32,588 bases of DNA from Streptococcus pseudopneumoniae (GTDB lineage Bacteria > Bacillota > Bacilli > Lactobacillales > Streptococcaceae). Shown piece after piece: positions 16,375 through 24,260 of this stretch. The stretch lies in the NCBI RefSeq assembly GCF_001072375.1, contig NZ_JVKV01000097.1, forward strand, positions 1 to 32,588. Direction: 5' to 3'. Made by a program: the position numbers and the translations under genes. The notes beneath the pieces are model-generated. The model was given only the letters and a program-made list of their open reading frames with translations. It had not been told where the DNA came from and ran no database searches. Numbering within the stretch: the first letter of the stretch is position 1; every line of letters starts with the position of its first letter.

Positions 16375-16728
16375 CTATTTCATCACGAAAATTTGAACAA
16401 TCATGATGATATAGATGAGCAGTGTTAGTAAAAATCCAGCTCGCCAAAAGAATTTAATAAATTTGGGATAATAAAAGCTACGTCTTTTGTTTAAGAAGAA
16501 AAAGACTAACACAATTGCTAGTATTGATAAGGCTATTCCCAATACGGGAAGTTGATTGTGTGTAAACATCTTAGCCGTAATCAAATAATATTCAAATATT
16601 AGAAAAGGAAAAGCTAAATCAGCAGCATTGATGCCCCTTTTCTTTAACTTAAAGAGTCTGCTTAAAATAATCGCCAGAGCCAAGGTTAGTACCAAAAGCA
16701 AGATGGAAGCAAGTTTCATTAAAATCAT
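16375..16728 (-). CDS. DUF3397-like small membrane protein
   Basis: A 117-residue membrane protein with four hydrophobic segments (about 4-24, 38-52, 60-80 and 92-114), Lys/Arg-rich loops, and a layout matching the DUF3397 family of Lactobacillales. The function is unknown. The ATG at 16728 has no ribosome site and sits exactly 7 bases after an extended -10, so a leaderless mRNA is likely; a second ATG lies three codons on. The amidase gene lies 118 bases downstream on the same strand. Confidence 0.7.
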   Translation of the reverse strand: MILMKLASILLLVLTLALAIILSRLFKLKKRGINAADLAFPFLIFEYYLITAKMFTHNQLPVLGIALSILAIVLVFFFLNKRRSFYYPKFIKFFWRAGFLLTLLIYIIMIVQIFVMK

Positions 16729-16734
16729 ACCATT

Positions 16735-16743
16735 ATTGTATCA
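16735..16743 (-). promoter_or_regulatory. Extended -10 promoter of the DUF3397-like gene
   Basis: On the minus strand TGATACAAT (16743 to 16735) is an extended -10. The first transcribed base is predicted at 16728, the A of the ATG. The -35 candidate TTTCTA near 16763-16758 is weak. Confidence 0.55.
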
Positions 16744-16979
16744 TAAAATTTTGAGAATAGAAAAGTAAATTCCTTGATTTATCACTGTTTTAGCAAAAAA
16801 TCATTGGTAAGAAACAGATTTTATAATTCCTGCTTGAATAGAATGAATCATTTGTTCGGTACGATGATAGTTTGAACTCTCAATATAAATCTTTTTTATG
16901 GTGACCATAGAAAATATATATTAGTCAGAAAGAAAGAATAGTAGTAGAATGAGTATCAAATAAAACAAAGGAGTTTCTT

Positions 16980-18230
16980 ATGAAATTAGTTACGTTATGG
17001 TCAAAACTCTCACTAGGTATTCAATTATTGGTGGCTTTGGTCTTGGGTGTTATCGCTGCCCTTATCTGGCCACAATTTGCAGGCTTTTATCAATTTTTAG
17101 GTCAAGCCTTTATTAAATTGATCAATATGGTTATCATTCCGCTAATCTTCCCAACCATCGTTGTTGCAGTAGCTGGAGTTATCGGAAAAAAATCTTTCGG
17201 AAAAATCTTGACCAAGAGTTTGGTTTACTTTTTTGCCGTAACAACTGCCATTACTCTTTTGTTTGTATTTGCTAGTTACTATTTAGGATTTGGTCAAGGA
17301 GTGAATATCGGTCAAACTGGTGGAAACCTTGATGGGATTGCTAACAATGTCAAGTTCAGCGAATTTTTGCTTGGTTTCATTCCATCAAATATCGTTAAAT
17401 CTCTTTCAGATGGCGCTCTATTGCCAATTATCGTTTTTGCCATCTTTCTTGGTTACGGAATTGGGAATCTTAAGACTGATAAATCTCAGAAGATTATAGA
17501 AGGTTTCCAAATCTGGATTGAAGCCATTTACAAGATTGTTGCAGTAATTATCAAACTATCACCGATTGGAATTTTTGGATTTATCGCTAAAGATGTTGCA
17601 ACTACTGGCCTTGATAAATTGATTGGTCTTGGTCAATTTGTAATCGGAACTTACTTGGCTTATGCTGTATTGGTTCTGCTTATTTTCCCTTTGATCGCTT
17701 TATTCTTTAAAGTACCGTATTTGTCAGCCTTTCGTGAAAATTGGAGTCTCTTGACACTGGCTTTTGTTACGGGTAGTTCTAGTGTTGTCTTGCCATCCCT
17801 TCTTAAAGATTTGAAAAAACAGGGACATGATGAGCATACAATTGATTTAGTTGTTCCTTTAGGATATACTTTTAACTTAGAGGGAGCAGCGGTTTACTTC
17901 TCAGTAGCGACAATCTTTATTGCGCATGCCTACGGCATTCAATTTTCTTTATCAAGTCTCTTGTTTACTGTTTTGCTTTTGACCTTGATTGGAAAAACTG
18001 CGGCAACCGTACCATCAGGAGCTATCGTGGTTCTATTAGCTGCAGCACCTCAACTGGGCTTGCCAGTTGAAGGAGTAGCCTTGATCTTTGCAGTTGATTT
18101 CTTTGTCAATGCTGGCCGTACTATGATCAATGTTTTGGGTCAAATCTTAACAGTCAGCGTTATTGAAAAAACAGAAGGAAATATTTTAGAAGAAGAAAAG
18201 GAAAGCCAACTATCAGTCAGCTTTTCTTAA
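16980..18230 (+). CDS. Dicarboxylate/amino acid:cation symporter (DAACS family)
   Basis: Secondary transporter of 416 residues in the glutamate/aspartate/dicarboxylate symporter family, with eight expected membrane helices and two re-entrant hairpins. Hairpin 1 carries G-S-S-S-V-V-L-P-S (about 265-273), helix 7 N-L-E-G (299-302), hairpin 2 V-P-S-G-A (344-348) and helix 8 D-F-F-V-N-A-G-R-T-M-I-N-V-L-G-Q (373-388). By alignment to archaeal GltPh, R380, T381 and N384 are kept, but the aspartates equivalent to D312, D394 and D405 are E301, N377 and Q388. This suggests different ion coupling or a substrate without an amino group. AAAGGAG before the ATG. The ATP-grasp gene follows 14 bases later. 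Confidence 0.88.
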   Translation: MKLVTLWSKLSLGIQLLVALVLGVIAALIWPQFAGFYQFLGQAFIKLINMVIIPLIFPTIVVAVAGVIGKKSFGKILTKSLVYFFAVTTAITLLFVFASYYLGFGQGVNIGQTGGNLDGIANNVKFSEFLLGFIPSNIVKSLSDGALLPIIVFAIFLGYGIGNLKTDKSQKIIEGFQIWIEAIYKIVAVIIKLSPIGIFGFIAKDVATTGLDKLIGLGQFVIGTYLAYAVLVLLIFPLIALFFKVPYLSAFRENWSLLTLAFVTGSSSVVLPSLLKDLKKQGHDEHTIDLVVPLGYTFNLEGAAVYFSVATIFIAHAYGIQFSLSSLLFTVLLLTLIGKTAATVPSGAIVVLLAAAPQLGLPVEGVALIFAVDFFVNAGRTMINVLGQILTVSVIEKTEGNILEEEKESQLSVSFS

Positions 18231-18244
18231 GGAGATGATAAGTA

Positions 18245-19186
18245 ATGAGTGAAGCAAAAGTTTATGTGATTCATGAGAATCTTGAATGGACCCAGCATTT
18301 GGTCAAATGGTTGGAAGAACTAGAAGTCCCTTATGAACTGTGGGATTTATCTAGTGGGATATTGGACCTTCAAAGTCCACCACCACAAGGTATCTTCTAC
18401 AATCGTATGTCTGCGTCTTCTCACACCAGAGGACATCGCTATGCACCAGAATTTACAGAGCAGGTGATTACTTGGTTGGAGGCGCATGGACGCAAGGTTG
18501 TGAATGGAACAGGTGCTATCAACCTTGAAATCAGTAAAATCAAACAATATTTGAAGTTAAACGAGTCAGGCATTGAGACTCCTGCGACAGTTGCAGTTCT
18601 GGGCCAAGAAAATATCATTGAAGCAGCAAGAAAATTGAACATCTATCCTTTGATTACCAAGCACAATCGAGCAGGTAAGGGATTAGGCGTTCAACTCTTC
18701 CAAAATGAAGAGGAACTGGCAGCGTATGTCAATAGTCCCCTTTTTGAACCATCAGTTGATGGGATTACCTTGTTACAAGCCTACATCAAACCAAGTGATG
18801 GACGTATCCGTCGTTCAGAGTTTATCAACCAGAAGTTCCTTTATACTGTTTCAATCGATTCTTCAGATGGTTTCCAACTGTGCCCAGCAGATGGTTGCCA
18901 AATCGGTAAGAGACCAGAGCAACTGGAAACGTCTGAGAAATTCCAGATTACAGAACCTCTACCAGATGACCGAAGAGAAGCTTATGAAAACTTCCTAAAA
19001 AATGCTAAGATTGAAGTTGCGGCGATTGAATGGGTTCAATCAGAGAGTGGTGACATTTATGTTTATGATGTAAATACCAACACAAACTACAATCCTACCG
19101 CAGAAAAGAATGCCAATATTTTTGCCCACCAACATTTGGCTCAATATCTAAAAACAGAATTGCAAGCCCTAACGAATGGACAATAA
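18245..19186 (+). CDS. ATP-grasp family ligase (RimK-like)
   Basis: A 313-residue cytoplasmic enzyme of the ATP-grasp superfamily, which joins a carboxylate to an amine through an acyl phosphate. An N-terminal domain of about 90 residues precedes the ATP-binding lysine K139, the glycine-rich loop N-R-A-G-K-G-L-G-V-Q (141-150), the metal-binding strand I-E-W-V (261-264) and Y-D-V-N-T-N-T-N-Y-N (274-283), where the metal-ligand asparagine is expected. It resembles RimK-type glutamate ligases, but the substrates are unknown. AGGAGATG provides the ribosome site. Its place directly after a dicarboxylate/amino acid symporter suggests the imported compound may be a substrate. Confidence 0.82.
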   Translation: MSEAKVYVIHENLEWTQHLVKWLEELEVPYELWDLSSGILDLQSPPPQGIFYNRMSASSHTRGHRYAPEFTEQVITWLEAHGRKVVNGTGAINLEISKIKQYLKLNESGIETPATVAVLGQENIIEAARKLNIYPLITKHNRAGKGLGVQLFQNEEELAAYVNSPLFEPSVDGITLLQAYIKPSDGRIRRSEFINQKFLYTVSIDSSDGFQLCPADGCQIGKRPEQLETSEKFQITEPLPDDRREAYENFLKNAKIEVAAIEWVQSESGDIYVYDVNTNTNYNPTAEKNANIFAHQHLAQYLKTELQALTNGQ

Positions 19187-19201
19187 AGTAACTAATTCAA
19201 A

Positions 19202-19231
19202 AATCCCCCAGTATTAAATGACTGGGGGATT
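19202..19231. terminator. Terminator between convergent genes
   Basis: AATCCCCCAGT (19202-19212) and ACTGGGGGATT (19221-19231) form a perfect 11-base stem with an 8-base loop. The T run is better on the minus strand (ATTTTTG), so it may serve both directions. Confidence 0.82.
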
Positions 19232-19240
19232 GATTTGTTT

Positions 19241-19399
19241 ATACTCTTCGAAAATCTCTTCAAACCACGTCAGCTTCCATCTACAACCTCAAAATAGTAT
19301 TTTGAGCTGCCTTCGTCAGTTCTATCCACAACCTCAAAACGGTGTTTTGAGCAACCTGTGGCTCGCTTCCTAGTTTGCTCTTTGATTTTCATTGAGTAT
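19241..19399 (-). repeat. BOX element (truncated boxA, boxB-like unit, boxC)
   Basis: The ends ATACTC (19241-19246) and GAGTAT (19394-19399) are inverted. The left part (TCTTCGAAAATCTCTTCAAA, then CCACGTCAGC) matches boxA but stops short of the conserved block that carries the classical BOX-A1R site. Two palindromes, CTCAAAATAGTATTTTGAG (19288-19306) and CTCAAAACGGTGTTTTGAG (19333-19351), are 45 bases apart, the length of a boxB unit. The right part (CTTCCTAGTTTGCTCTTTGA) matches boxC. Recognised from memory of pneumococcal BOX sequences. The element lies just past the 3' end of the YihY gene and would be transcribed with it. Confidence 0.85.
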
Positions 19400-19412
19400 T
19401 AATCGATAAAAA

Positions 19413-20276
19413 TTATTGATTTGCTTTAAAGTCTGGATCCTTAAGGCTTTGAACACTGGCATTGATGACGGCACCGATAATTAATATCTTGGCAATGATA
19501 ATGAACCAGAACATCATGACAACGACGACGATTGAACTGAAAAATCTGACGTCAACGAGATAATTGACATAATTGTTGAAATAAGCTGCAAAGATGTTTA
19601 ATAAAGCAATCGTTGTAACTAGTACAAAGAGACTTCCAGGTATGACGTAGCGAATCTTACTTACTTTAACATTTGGTAGGAAATAATAGAGCATGATTAC
19701 GATTGCAAAAAGAAAGGCATAAATCAGAGGTCCTGTAAAATCTTGTAGATAAGAAAACAGAGCACTCTCGGATTTCCAGTAGTTTTTAAGCAAATCCAAT
19801 AGCATATGGCCAAACATACTGAGGAATAAAGCAAGCGCAAAAAGAATTTGAAGTCCAAAGCTAACTAAGAGGCTCATCAGCTGATGTGAGATAATTCCTC
19901 TATTTTTTGCGATTCCATAGGCTTTATTAAAAGCCTTTTGAAGAAAATTCATGGATTTGGAGAAAGTCCAAAGAGCTGATAAGATAGCAAAGCTCAGTAA
20001 ACCTGTCGATGGTTGAGTCAGAACTTCTCTGACAATCTTTGCTACTACATCATAGATCGTATCTGGTAAAAATTCCTTTAGTGTAATCAAGAAATCAGAG
20101 ATTGGAATTTGAAAATAAGGCAAGATATTGACGGCTATCATAAGTAAAGGGAAGATTGAAATCAACCAATAATAAGCCACAGCTACACTGGTTAATTCAA
20201 TATCTGAAACATGATAGTAGTGTAAAAAAGCTTTTAATAAAGGCCTATTAGTTAGTTGTTTCCACAACTTTTTCAT
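19413..20276 (-). CDS. YihY/BrkB family membrane protein
   Basis: A 287-residue integral membrane protein of the YihY/virulence factor BrkB family, with six membrane segments. The conserved early part includes T-S-V-A-V-A-Y-Y-W-L-I-S-I-F-P-L-L and a later A-L-W-T-F-S-K-S-M-N-F-L-Q-K-A-F-N-K-A-Y-G, both typical of the family. The ATG at 20276 is chosen because GGAGG lies 8 bases before it; an in-frame GTG at 20291 overlaps that ribosome site. It is the last gene of the minus-strand operon, 31 bases after the antiporter gene. Despite the older label, it is not a ribonuclease, and its transport role is not established. Confidence 0.87.
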   Translation of the reverse strand: MKKLWKQLTNRPLLKAFLHYYHVSDIELTSVAVAYYWLISIFPLLMIAVNILPYFQIPISDFLITLKEFLPDTIYDVVAKIVREVLTQPSTGLLSFAILSALWTFSKSMNFLQKAFNKAYGIAKNRGIISHQLMSLLVSFGLQILFALALFLSMFGHMLLDLLKNYWKSESALFSYLQDFTGPLIYAFLFAIVIMLYYFLPNVKVSKIRYVIPGSLFVLVTTIALLNIFAAYFNNYVNYLVDVRFFSSIVVVVMMFWFIIIAKILIIGAVINASVQSLKDPDFKANQ

Positions 20277-20307
20277 TGCATAATCCTCCACAATAGTAAC
20301 CTAAATC

Positions 20308-22362
20308 TTAATTTCTGCGAACTAATTCCATCATATCATAAGGCAGTGTGTTGGCTGATTCTTTTAGAGAATAAGTTTCTAGGTTGTTCACATTTTGTCT
20401 CAGTTTTTTAGCATACTGGGCTGAAATGAGTTTTTGTTTCTCGTATTCAAAGATGGACTTACGTTCTAGATAGTAGCCTCTGAGCATTTCATCGATATTA
20501 TTGGGTTTGATCCGATTGATAACCCGTTCCACAAAGGCACCACTGGTAATATGACTGGTTTCACGGAGACGCGATTCCTGCATGAAGCTGATCAGAGAAC
20601 TCTTATAAATCCCTTTGAGGTTTTCTAAACTTTCGATGATGATTTCAGTGTTGGCTAGATAGAGCTCTGCAATCTGATCATAATCGATGGCAAGAAGTCT
20701 TTGGTTTTCCTTGTCTCTCCAAGAACGAAAGGTTTTTCCAAATGTGAGCAACTCATGAAGGAGAAAACGCACAATCCGTATAGAAACAAGGAAGTAATAG
20801 GTTAGGCGAGAAGCAAAGTTTCGCTTAATATTTTTCTCCATGCTTTTCAAGTAGCGTTGATAAACACGATAACCTCTTTCACCGATTTTTCCTTCTTCAT
20901 AAGCCTGTTCCAAACCATCGTTCTCGATACTGAGAATCAAGAGTTTCAGAGCTTCCCAGTCTTCTTGGATTTCTTTATTTTCTTGACTTAGAATGAGATT
21001 TTCAATCCGTCCATGATAGTTATCAATCGCAGCATAGAGAGGAACCTTGTTTTTAGTATGTTCCAAATCTCTCTCTAACTCCATGGCAACATCATTTAGG
21101 ATAGCGATGTGCATGAGATGATCCTTAGATGGCTCTTGCTCTTCAGAAAGGTGTGGCAAGACCAATAATCCTGTCAGAAAACTGACCAGGGTTACACCAG
21201 CTACGAGGAAGAGAAGGAGCGGATATTCCTGCTCTAAGTTAGACGGTATCAAGAGGATGGTGGCAATAGAAACAGTTCCCTTAACTCCAGAAAATGTTAG
21301 AAGGAGCATATCTTTGACATACTTGTGGAGGCTTTTTTGAAGTTTCTTTATTCGAAACGCGTAAAAGCCGTAAATCATCACAAAGCGGATGGCAAAGAGT
21401 AGGAAGGTTAAAAGAAAGACTGTGACGAGAAGAAGCACATTGTTATAAAAAGCACTCTTAAGAATCGGCTCCGCAATCATTTCCAGTTCCATTCCTAACA
21501 GTACGAAGACAGAACCATTGAGCATAAAGGTTACAGTGTGCCAAACGGTTTCAGTCACTGTATCCACTTGAGCTTCGAGAAGATTTATCTTTTTAAAGCG
21601 ACTGGCTTTTAAAATACCAGCGACAACGACTGCGATAATTCCAGAAACGTGAATCTCTTCAGCTATGAAGAATGTTAAAAGTGGTAAACTGAGATCTAAC
21701 AGAAGTTCACTGGCTATATCAGTAGCTCGAACACTGAGTAGAAAAGTATGGAGGAAACGATTGATTAAGGCTGTTATAAAGCCGACTGCAAACCCTCCAA
21801 CGATGGAAATAGCTAGGGAAATTCCTGCTTGAGCGATTGAAAAGGTTCCCGTTGTCCATGCGATGAGAGCAACACGAAAGGCAATTAGCCCAGAAGCATC
21901 ATTAAGGAGTCCTTCCCCTTTTAAGATATTTGAAATTCGTTTTGGAAATGTAAATCGTTCAGAAAGGGAAGCAAAGGCAACCAGGTCAGTAGGACCAAGT
22001 GCAGCTCCGACTGCAACGCAAGCAGCTAATGGTAAGCCAATCCAAAGGACATGGGCAAGGCCTCCCATACTCAATGTTGATACAAAGATAACAGGGAAAA
22101 TAAGGTATAGAACAATTTTCCAGTGTTTTAATATAGAGGTTACATCTGCTTCTTGAGCCTCGCGAAAGAGGAGCGGGCCGATTACCAAAGCTAGAAACAA
22201 CTCAGTGTCTAGGTGATACTGGTTATTCGGTAAGCACAGACCAATCCCAATCCCCAGCAAAATCTGAATCAGGGGCATGGGTAAAAAGGGAAGCAGTTTA
22301 TTGGTCGTACTAGAAACAATGAGAACAAGTAAAAATATCAAGAGATAAAACAGTAAATCCAT
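20308..22362 (-). CDS. CPA1 family cation:proton antiporter (NhaP/YjcE type)
   Basis: A sodium or potassium/proton antiporter of 684 residues. About twelve membrane segments fill residues 1-400, with G-P-T-D-L-V-A-F (about 127-134) and G-E-G-L-L-N-D-A-S-G-L-I (about 149-160), the ion-binding N-D motif of CPA1 exchangers. The remaining 280 residues are cytoplasmic, helical and highly charged, as in bacterial NhaP-type proteins with a C-terminal regulatory tail. AAGGAGG precedes the ATG. It begins 11 bases after the small basic protein gene and is probably in the same operon. It should serve pH or salt balance. Confidence 0.9.
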   Translation of the reverse strand: MDLLFYLLIFLLVLIVSSTTNKLLPFLPMPLIQILLGIGIGLCLPNNQYHLDTELFLALVIGPLLFREAQEADVTSILKHWKIVLYLIFPVIFVSTLSMGGLAHVLWIGLPLAACVAVGAALGPTDLVAFASLSERFTFPKRISNILKGEGLLNDASGLIAFRVALIAWTTGTFSIAQAGISLAISIVGGFAVGFITALINRFLHTFLLSVRATDIASELLLDLSLPLLTFFIAEEIHVSGIIAVVVAGILKASRFKKINLLEAQVDTVTETVWHTVTFMLNGSVFVLLGMELEMIAEPILKSAFYNNVLLLVTVFLLTFLLFAIRFVMIYGFYAFRIKKLQKSLHKYVKDMLLLTFSGVKGTVSIATILLIPSNLEQEYPLLLFLVAGVTLVSFLTGLLVLPHLSEEQEPSKDHLMHIAILNDVAMELERDLEHTKNKVPLYAAIDNYHGRIENLILSQENKEIQEDWEALKLLILSIENDGLEQAYEEGKIGERGYRVYQRYLKSMEKNIKRNFASRLTYYFLVSIRIVRFLLHELLTFGKTFRSWRDKENQRLLAIDYDQIAELYLANTEIIIESLENLKGIYKSSLISFMQESRLRETSHITSGAFVERVINRIKPNNIDEMLRGYYLERKSIFEYEKQKLISAQYAKKLRQNVNNLETYSLKESANTLPYDMMELVRRN

Positions 22363-22373
22363 CTTCTACCTCC

Positions 22374-22628
22374 TTATTTTTGTTTTCGACAAGCTTCAAA
22401 AAGTTCCTTTTGTTCTTGGATTTTTTGATCAATCTTCGAGCAATCCTTGTGCTCAATTTTCTTTTGACAGCGCTCCATTTCAAGTGTTATCATTTTTTTC
22501 TTGATTTTTAACATCTTCTTGCTCATATGAGCTTCATCTAACATACCAACTGCTCGTTCATGTTGGGTTGATTCAACGAATTTTTGGCGAAGACCTTCTA
22601 TTTTATCTCGTAGGTATTGTTTATCCAT
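22374..22628 (-). CDS. Small basic helical protein of unknown function
   Basis: An 84-residue Lys/Glu-rich protein predicted to be almost entirely alpha-helical and probably coiled coil, with cysteines at 54, 63 and 80. No membrane segment or signal peptide. I do not recognise a named family. Its start overlaps the mnmM gene end by 8 bases, and the antiporter gene follows after 11 bases, so it is translated within the operon. The ribosome site is AAAGG. Repeated overlap with a tRNA methyltransferase gene hints at a link to RNA modification, but that is inference. Confidence 0.7.
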   Translation of the reverse strand: MDKQYLRDKIEGLRQKFVESTQHERAVGMLDEAHMSKKMLKIKKKMITLEMERCQKKIEHKDCSKIDQKIQEQKELFEACRKQK

Positions 22629-23178
22629 GGCGATACCTTTCTAATTTTTCAATCATGACTAAAAACGGTGGATTGTTGATTTGGTTGAGAGTGCGATAGA
22701 TCGTAGCAGTATATTCTTGTTGTGGTAAGTGACTGACAAAATCCATGACTGCATCCCGTTCTATATCTCCGCCTTCATGCCCGTAATAAATCATGATGGC
22801 TATTCGTCCACCCTTAACAAGCAATTGACAGAGTTTGTCTAGTGCCTCAAGGGTTGTATGGGGTTGAGTGATAATGCTTTTATCAGCAGAAGGAAGATAA
22901 CCTAGATTAAAGATAGCTGCCTTGACTTCGCCTACAAATTGGTCCACAGTCTCATGGCCTTGTAGGATTAATTCTGCATTGGCCAAACCAGCTTCTTGTA
23001 GGCGTTGACTAGTTTTTTCCAGAGCTTGTTCCTGTATATCGAAAGCATAGACTTGTTTAGCTAACTGAGCTAGAAAAAGGGTATCATGGCCATTTCCCAT
23101 GGTCGCATCAACGACAATATCCTCTTGGGTGATGACTTGGGCAAGAAAATCATGCGCCATTTCAAGTGGTCTTTTCAT
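22621..23178 (-). CDS. mnmM: SAM-dependent methyltransferase, YtqB/MnmM family
   Basis: A 185-residue class I methyltransferase. The SAM-binding loop is V-D-A-T-M-G-N-G-H-D-T (23-33), the acidic end of strand 2 is A-F-D-I-Q, and the family motif F-N-L-G-Y-L-P-S lies at 90-97. The pattern matches the rRNA_methylase (YtqB) family. YtqB of Bacillus subtilis was reported to be MnmM, which methylates 5-aminomethyl-2-thiouridine at tRNA position 34. The start overlaps the end of the radical SAM gene by 17 bases, and AGGAG precedes it. The older label 'rRNA methylase' is probably misleading. Confidence 0.85.
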   Translation of the reverse strand: MKRPLEMAHDFLAQVITQEDIVVDATMGNGHDTLFLAQLAKQVYAFDIQEQALEKTSQRLQEAGLANAELILQGHETVDQFVGEVKAAIFNLGYLPSADKSIITQPHTTLEALDKLCQLLVKGGRIAIMIYYGHEGGDIERDAVMDFVSHLPQQEYTATIYRTLNQINNPPFLVMIEKLERYRHG

Positions 23179-24109
23179 TCATAAACTCCTGTTTTACAGC
23201 CTTGCATCCTTGGACGCTACCGCGTCGTCTCATTTCAGCCTCAATGCTATTTAGAACTTCCCATTTATTGAGACTCCACATAGGACCAATCAACATATCC
23301 CTAGGCGCATCACCCGTAATCCGATGGATAACGATATGCTTGGGAATAATTTCTAGTTGATCACAGATGACCTTGACATATTCATCCTGACTCATGAGTT
23401 GCAAACGACCTTCATGATAATCCCTTTGCATTCGAGTGTTGGTCATGAGGTGAAGTAGGTGAAGTTTAATCCCTTGGATATCATTGTCCCTTACACAACG
23501 CTGAACGTTTTCCACCATCATTTCATGAGTTTCACCGGGCAAACCATTGATCAAATGGGCAACAATCTCGATCTTCGGATACTTCCGAAGTCGTTTGACT
23601 GTATCTACGTAGAGTTCATAGGAGTGGGCGCGGTTAATCAATTCTGAAGTTTCTTCATAAGTAGTTTGTAAGCCTAACTCTACGGTGACATGCATGCGTT
23701 CCGACAATTCGGCCAAATATTGGATAGTCTCGTCGGGTAAACAGTCTGGGCGTGTTCCGATGTTGATACCGACAACCCCAGGTTCGTTGATAGCTTGTTC
23801 ATAGCGTTCGCGAATCACTTCCAATTTTTCATGGGTATTGGTAAAGTTTTGAAAATAAACCAGATATTTTTTGACATCTGGCCACTTACGATGCATAAAG
23901 TCAATTTCCTTATAAAATTGTTCGCGAATAGGGGCATCAGGAGCAACGATTGCGTCTCCAGAACCAGAAACCGTACAAAAAGTACAGCCCCCATGTGCTA
24001 CAGTTCCATCACGGTTTGGACAGTCAAAGCCAGCATCAATAGGAACTTTAAAAGTTTTTTCTCCGAATAAATTTCGATAATAATCATTCAAGGTATTATA
24101 GGATTTCAT
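23162..24109 (-). CDS. ytqA: Radical SAM protein, YtqA family (TIGR01212)
   Basis: A 315-residue radical SAM enzyme. The iron-sulfur cluster cysteines are C30, C42 and C45 (C-P-N-R-D-G-T then G-G-C-T-F-C), the long-spaced pattern of the YtqA/YhcC family. The G-I-N-I-G-T-R-P-D-C segment and E-L-G-L-Q-T core strands follow. The ATG at 24109 gives the family N-terminus (K-S-Y-N-T-L-N-D-Y-Y); a longer frame from 24145 would run through the promoter. It overlaps mnmM, so a shared role in wobble-uridine modification is likely, with YtqA possibly supplying the aminomethyl intermediate. I recall such a proposal but am not certain of its details. Confidence 0.86.
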   Translation of the reverse strand: MKSYNTLNDYYRNLFGEKTFKVPIDAGFDCPNRDGTVAHGGCTFCTVSGSGDAIVAPDAPIREQFYKEIDFMHRKWPDVKKYLVYFQNFTNTHEKLEVIRERYEQAINEPGVVGINIGTRPDCLPDETIQYLAELSERMHVTVELGLQTTYEETSELINRAHSYELYVDTVKRLRKYPKIEIVAHLINGLPGETHEMMVENVQRCVRDNDIQGIKLHLLHLMTNTRMQRDYHEGRLQLMSQDEYVKVICDQLEIIPKHIVIHRITGDAPRDMLIGPMWSLNKWEVLNSIEAEMRRRGSVQGCKAVKQEFMNEKTT

Positions 24110-24116
24110 AGCTAAT

Positions 24117-24145
24117 ATTATAACAAAAAATGGCAGTAAACTCAA
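24117..24145 (-). promoter_or_regulatory. Promoter of the ytqA operon, leaderless spacing
   Basis: On the minus strand a -35 TTGAGT (24145-24140), a 17-base spacer and a -10 TATAAT (24122-24117) preceded by TGT as an extended -10. The predicted start at 24110 or 24109 coincides with the ytqA ATG. No ribosome site is present. Confidence 0.72.
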
Positions 24146-24216
24146 AAATGGTCAGTAAGAGATAGCCTACCAGAAAGTGAAGCGAAAGAAAAAGTCAAAT
24201 TTTTTTTATAAAAGCC

Positions 24217-24244
24217 TTTACAAAAAAATAAAAAGTGGTAAAAT
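24217..24244 (+). promoter_or_regulatory. Promoter of the PTS permease gene
   Basis: TTTACA (24217-24222), a 16-base spacer and TAAAAT (24239-24244) with TGG before it as an extended -10. Transcription should begin near 24251. Confidence 0.7.
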
Positions 24245-24260
24245 TAAAACATAAACATGC

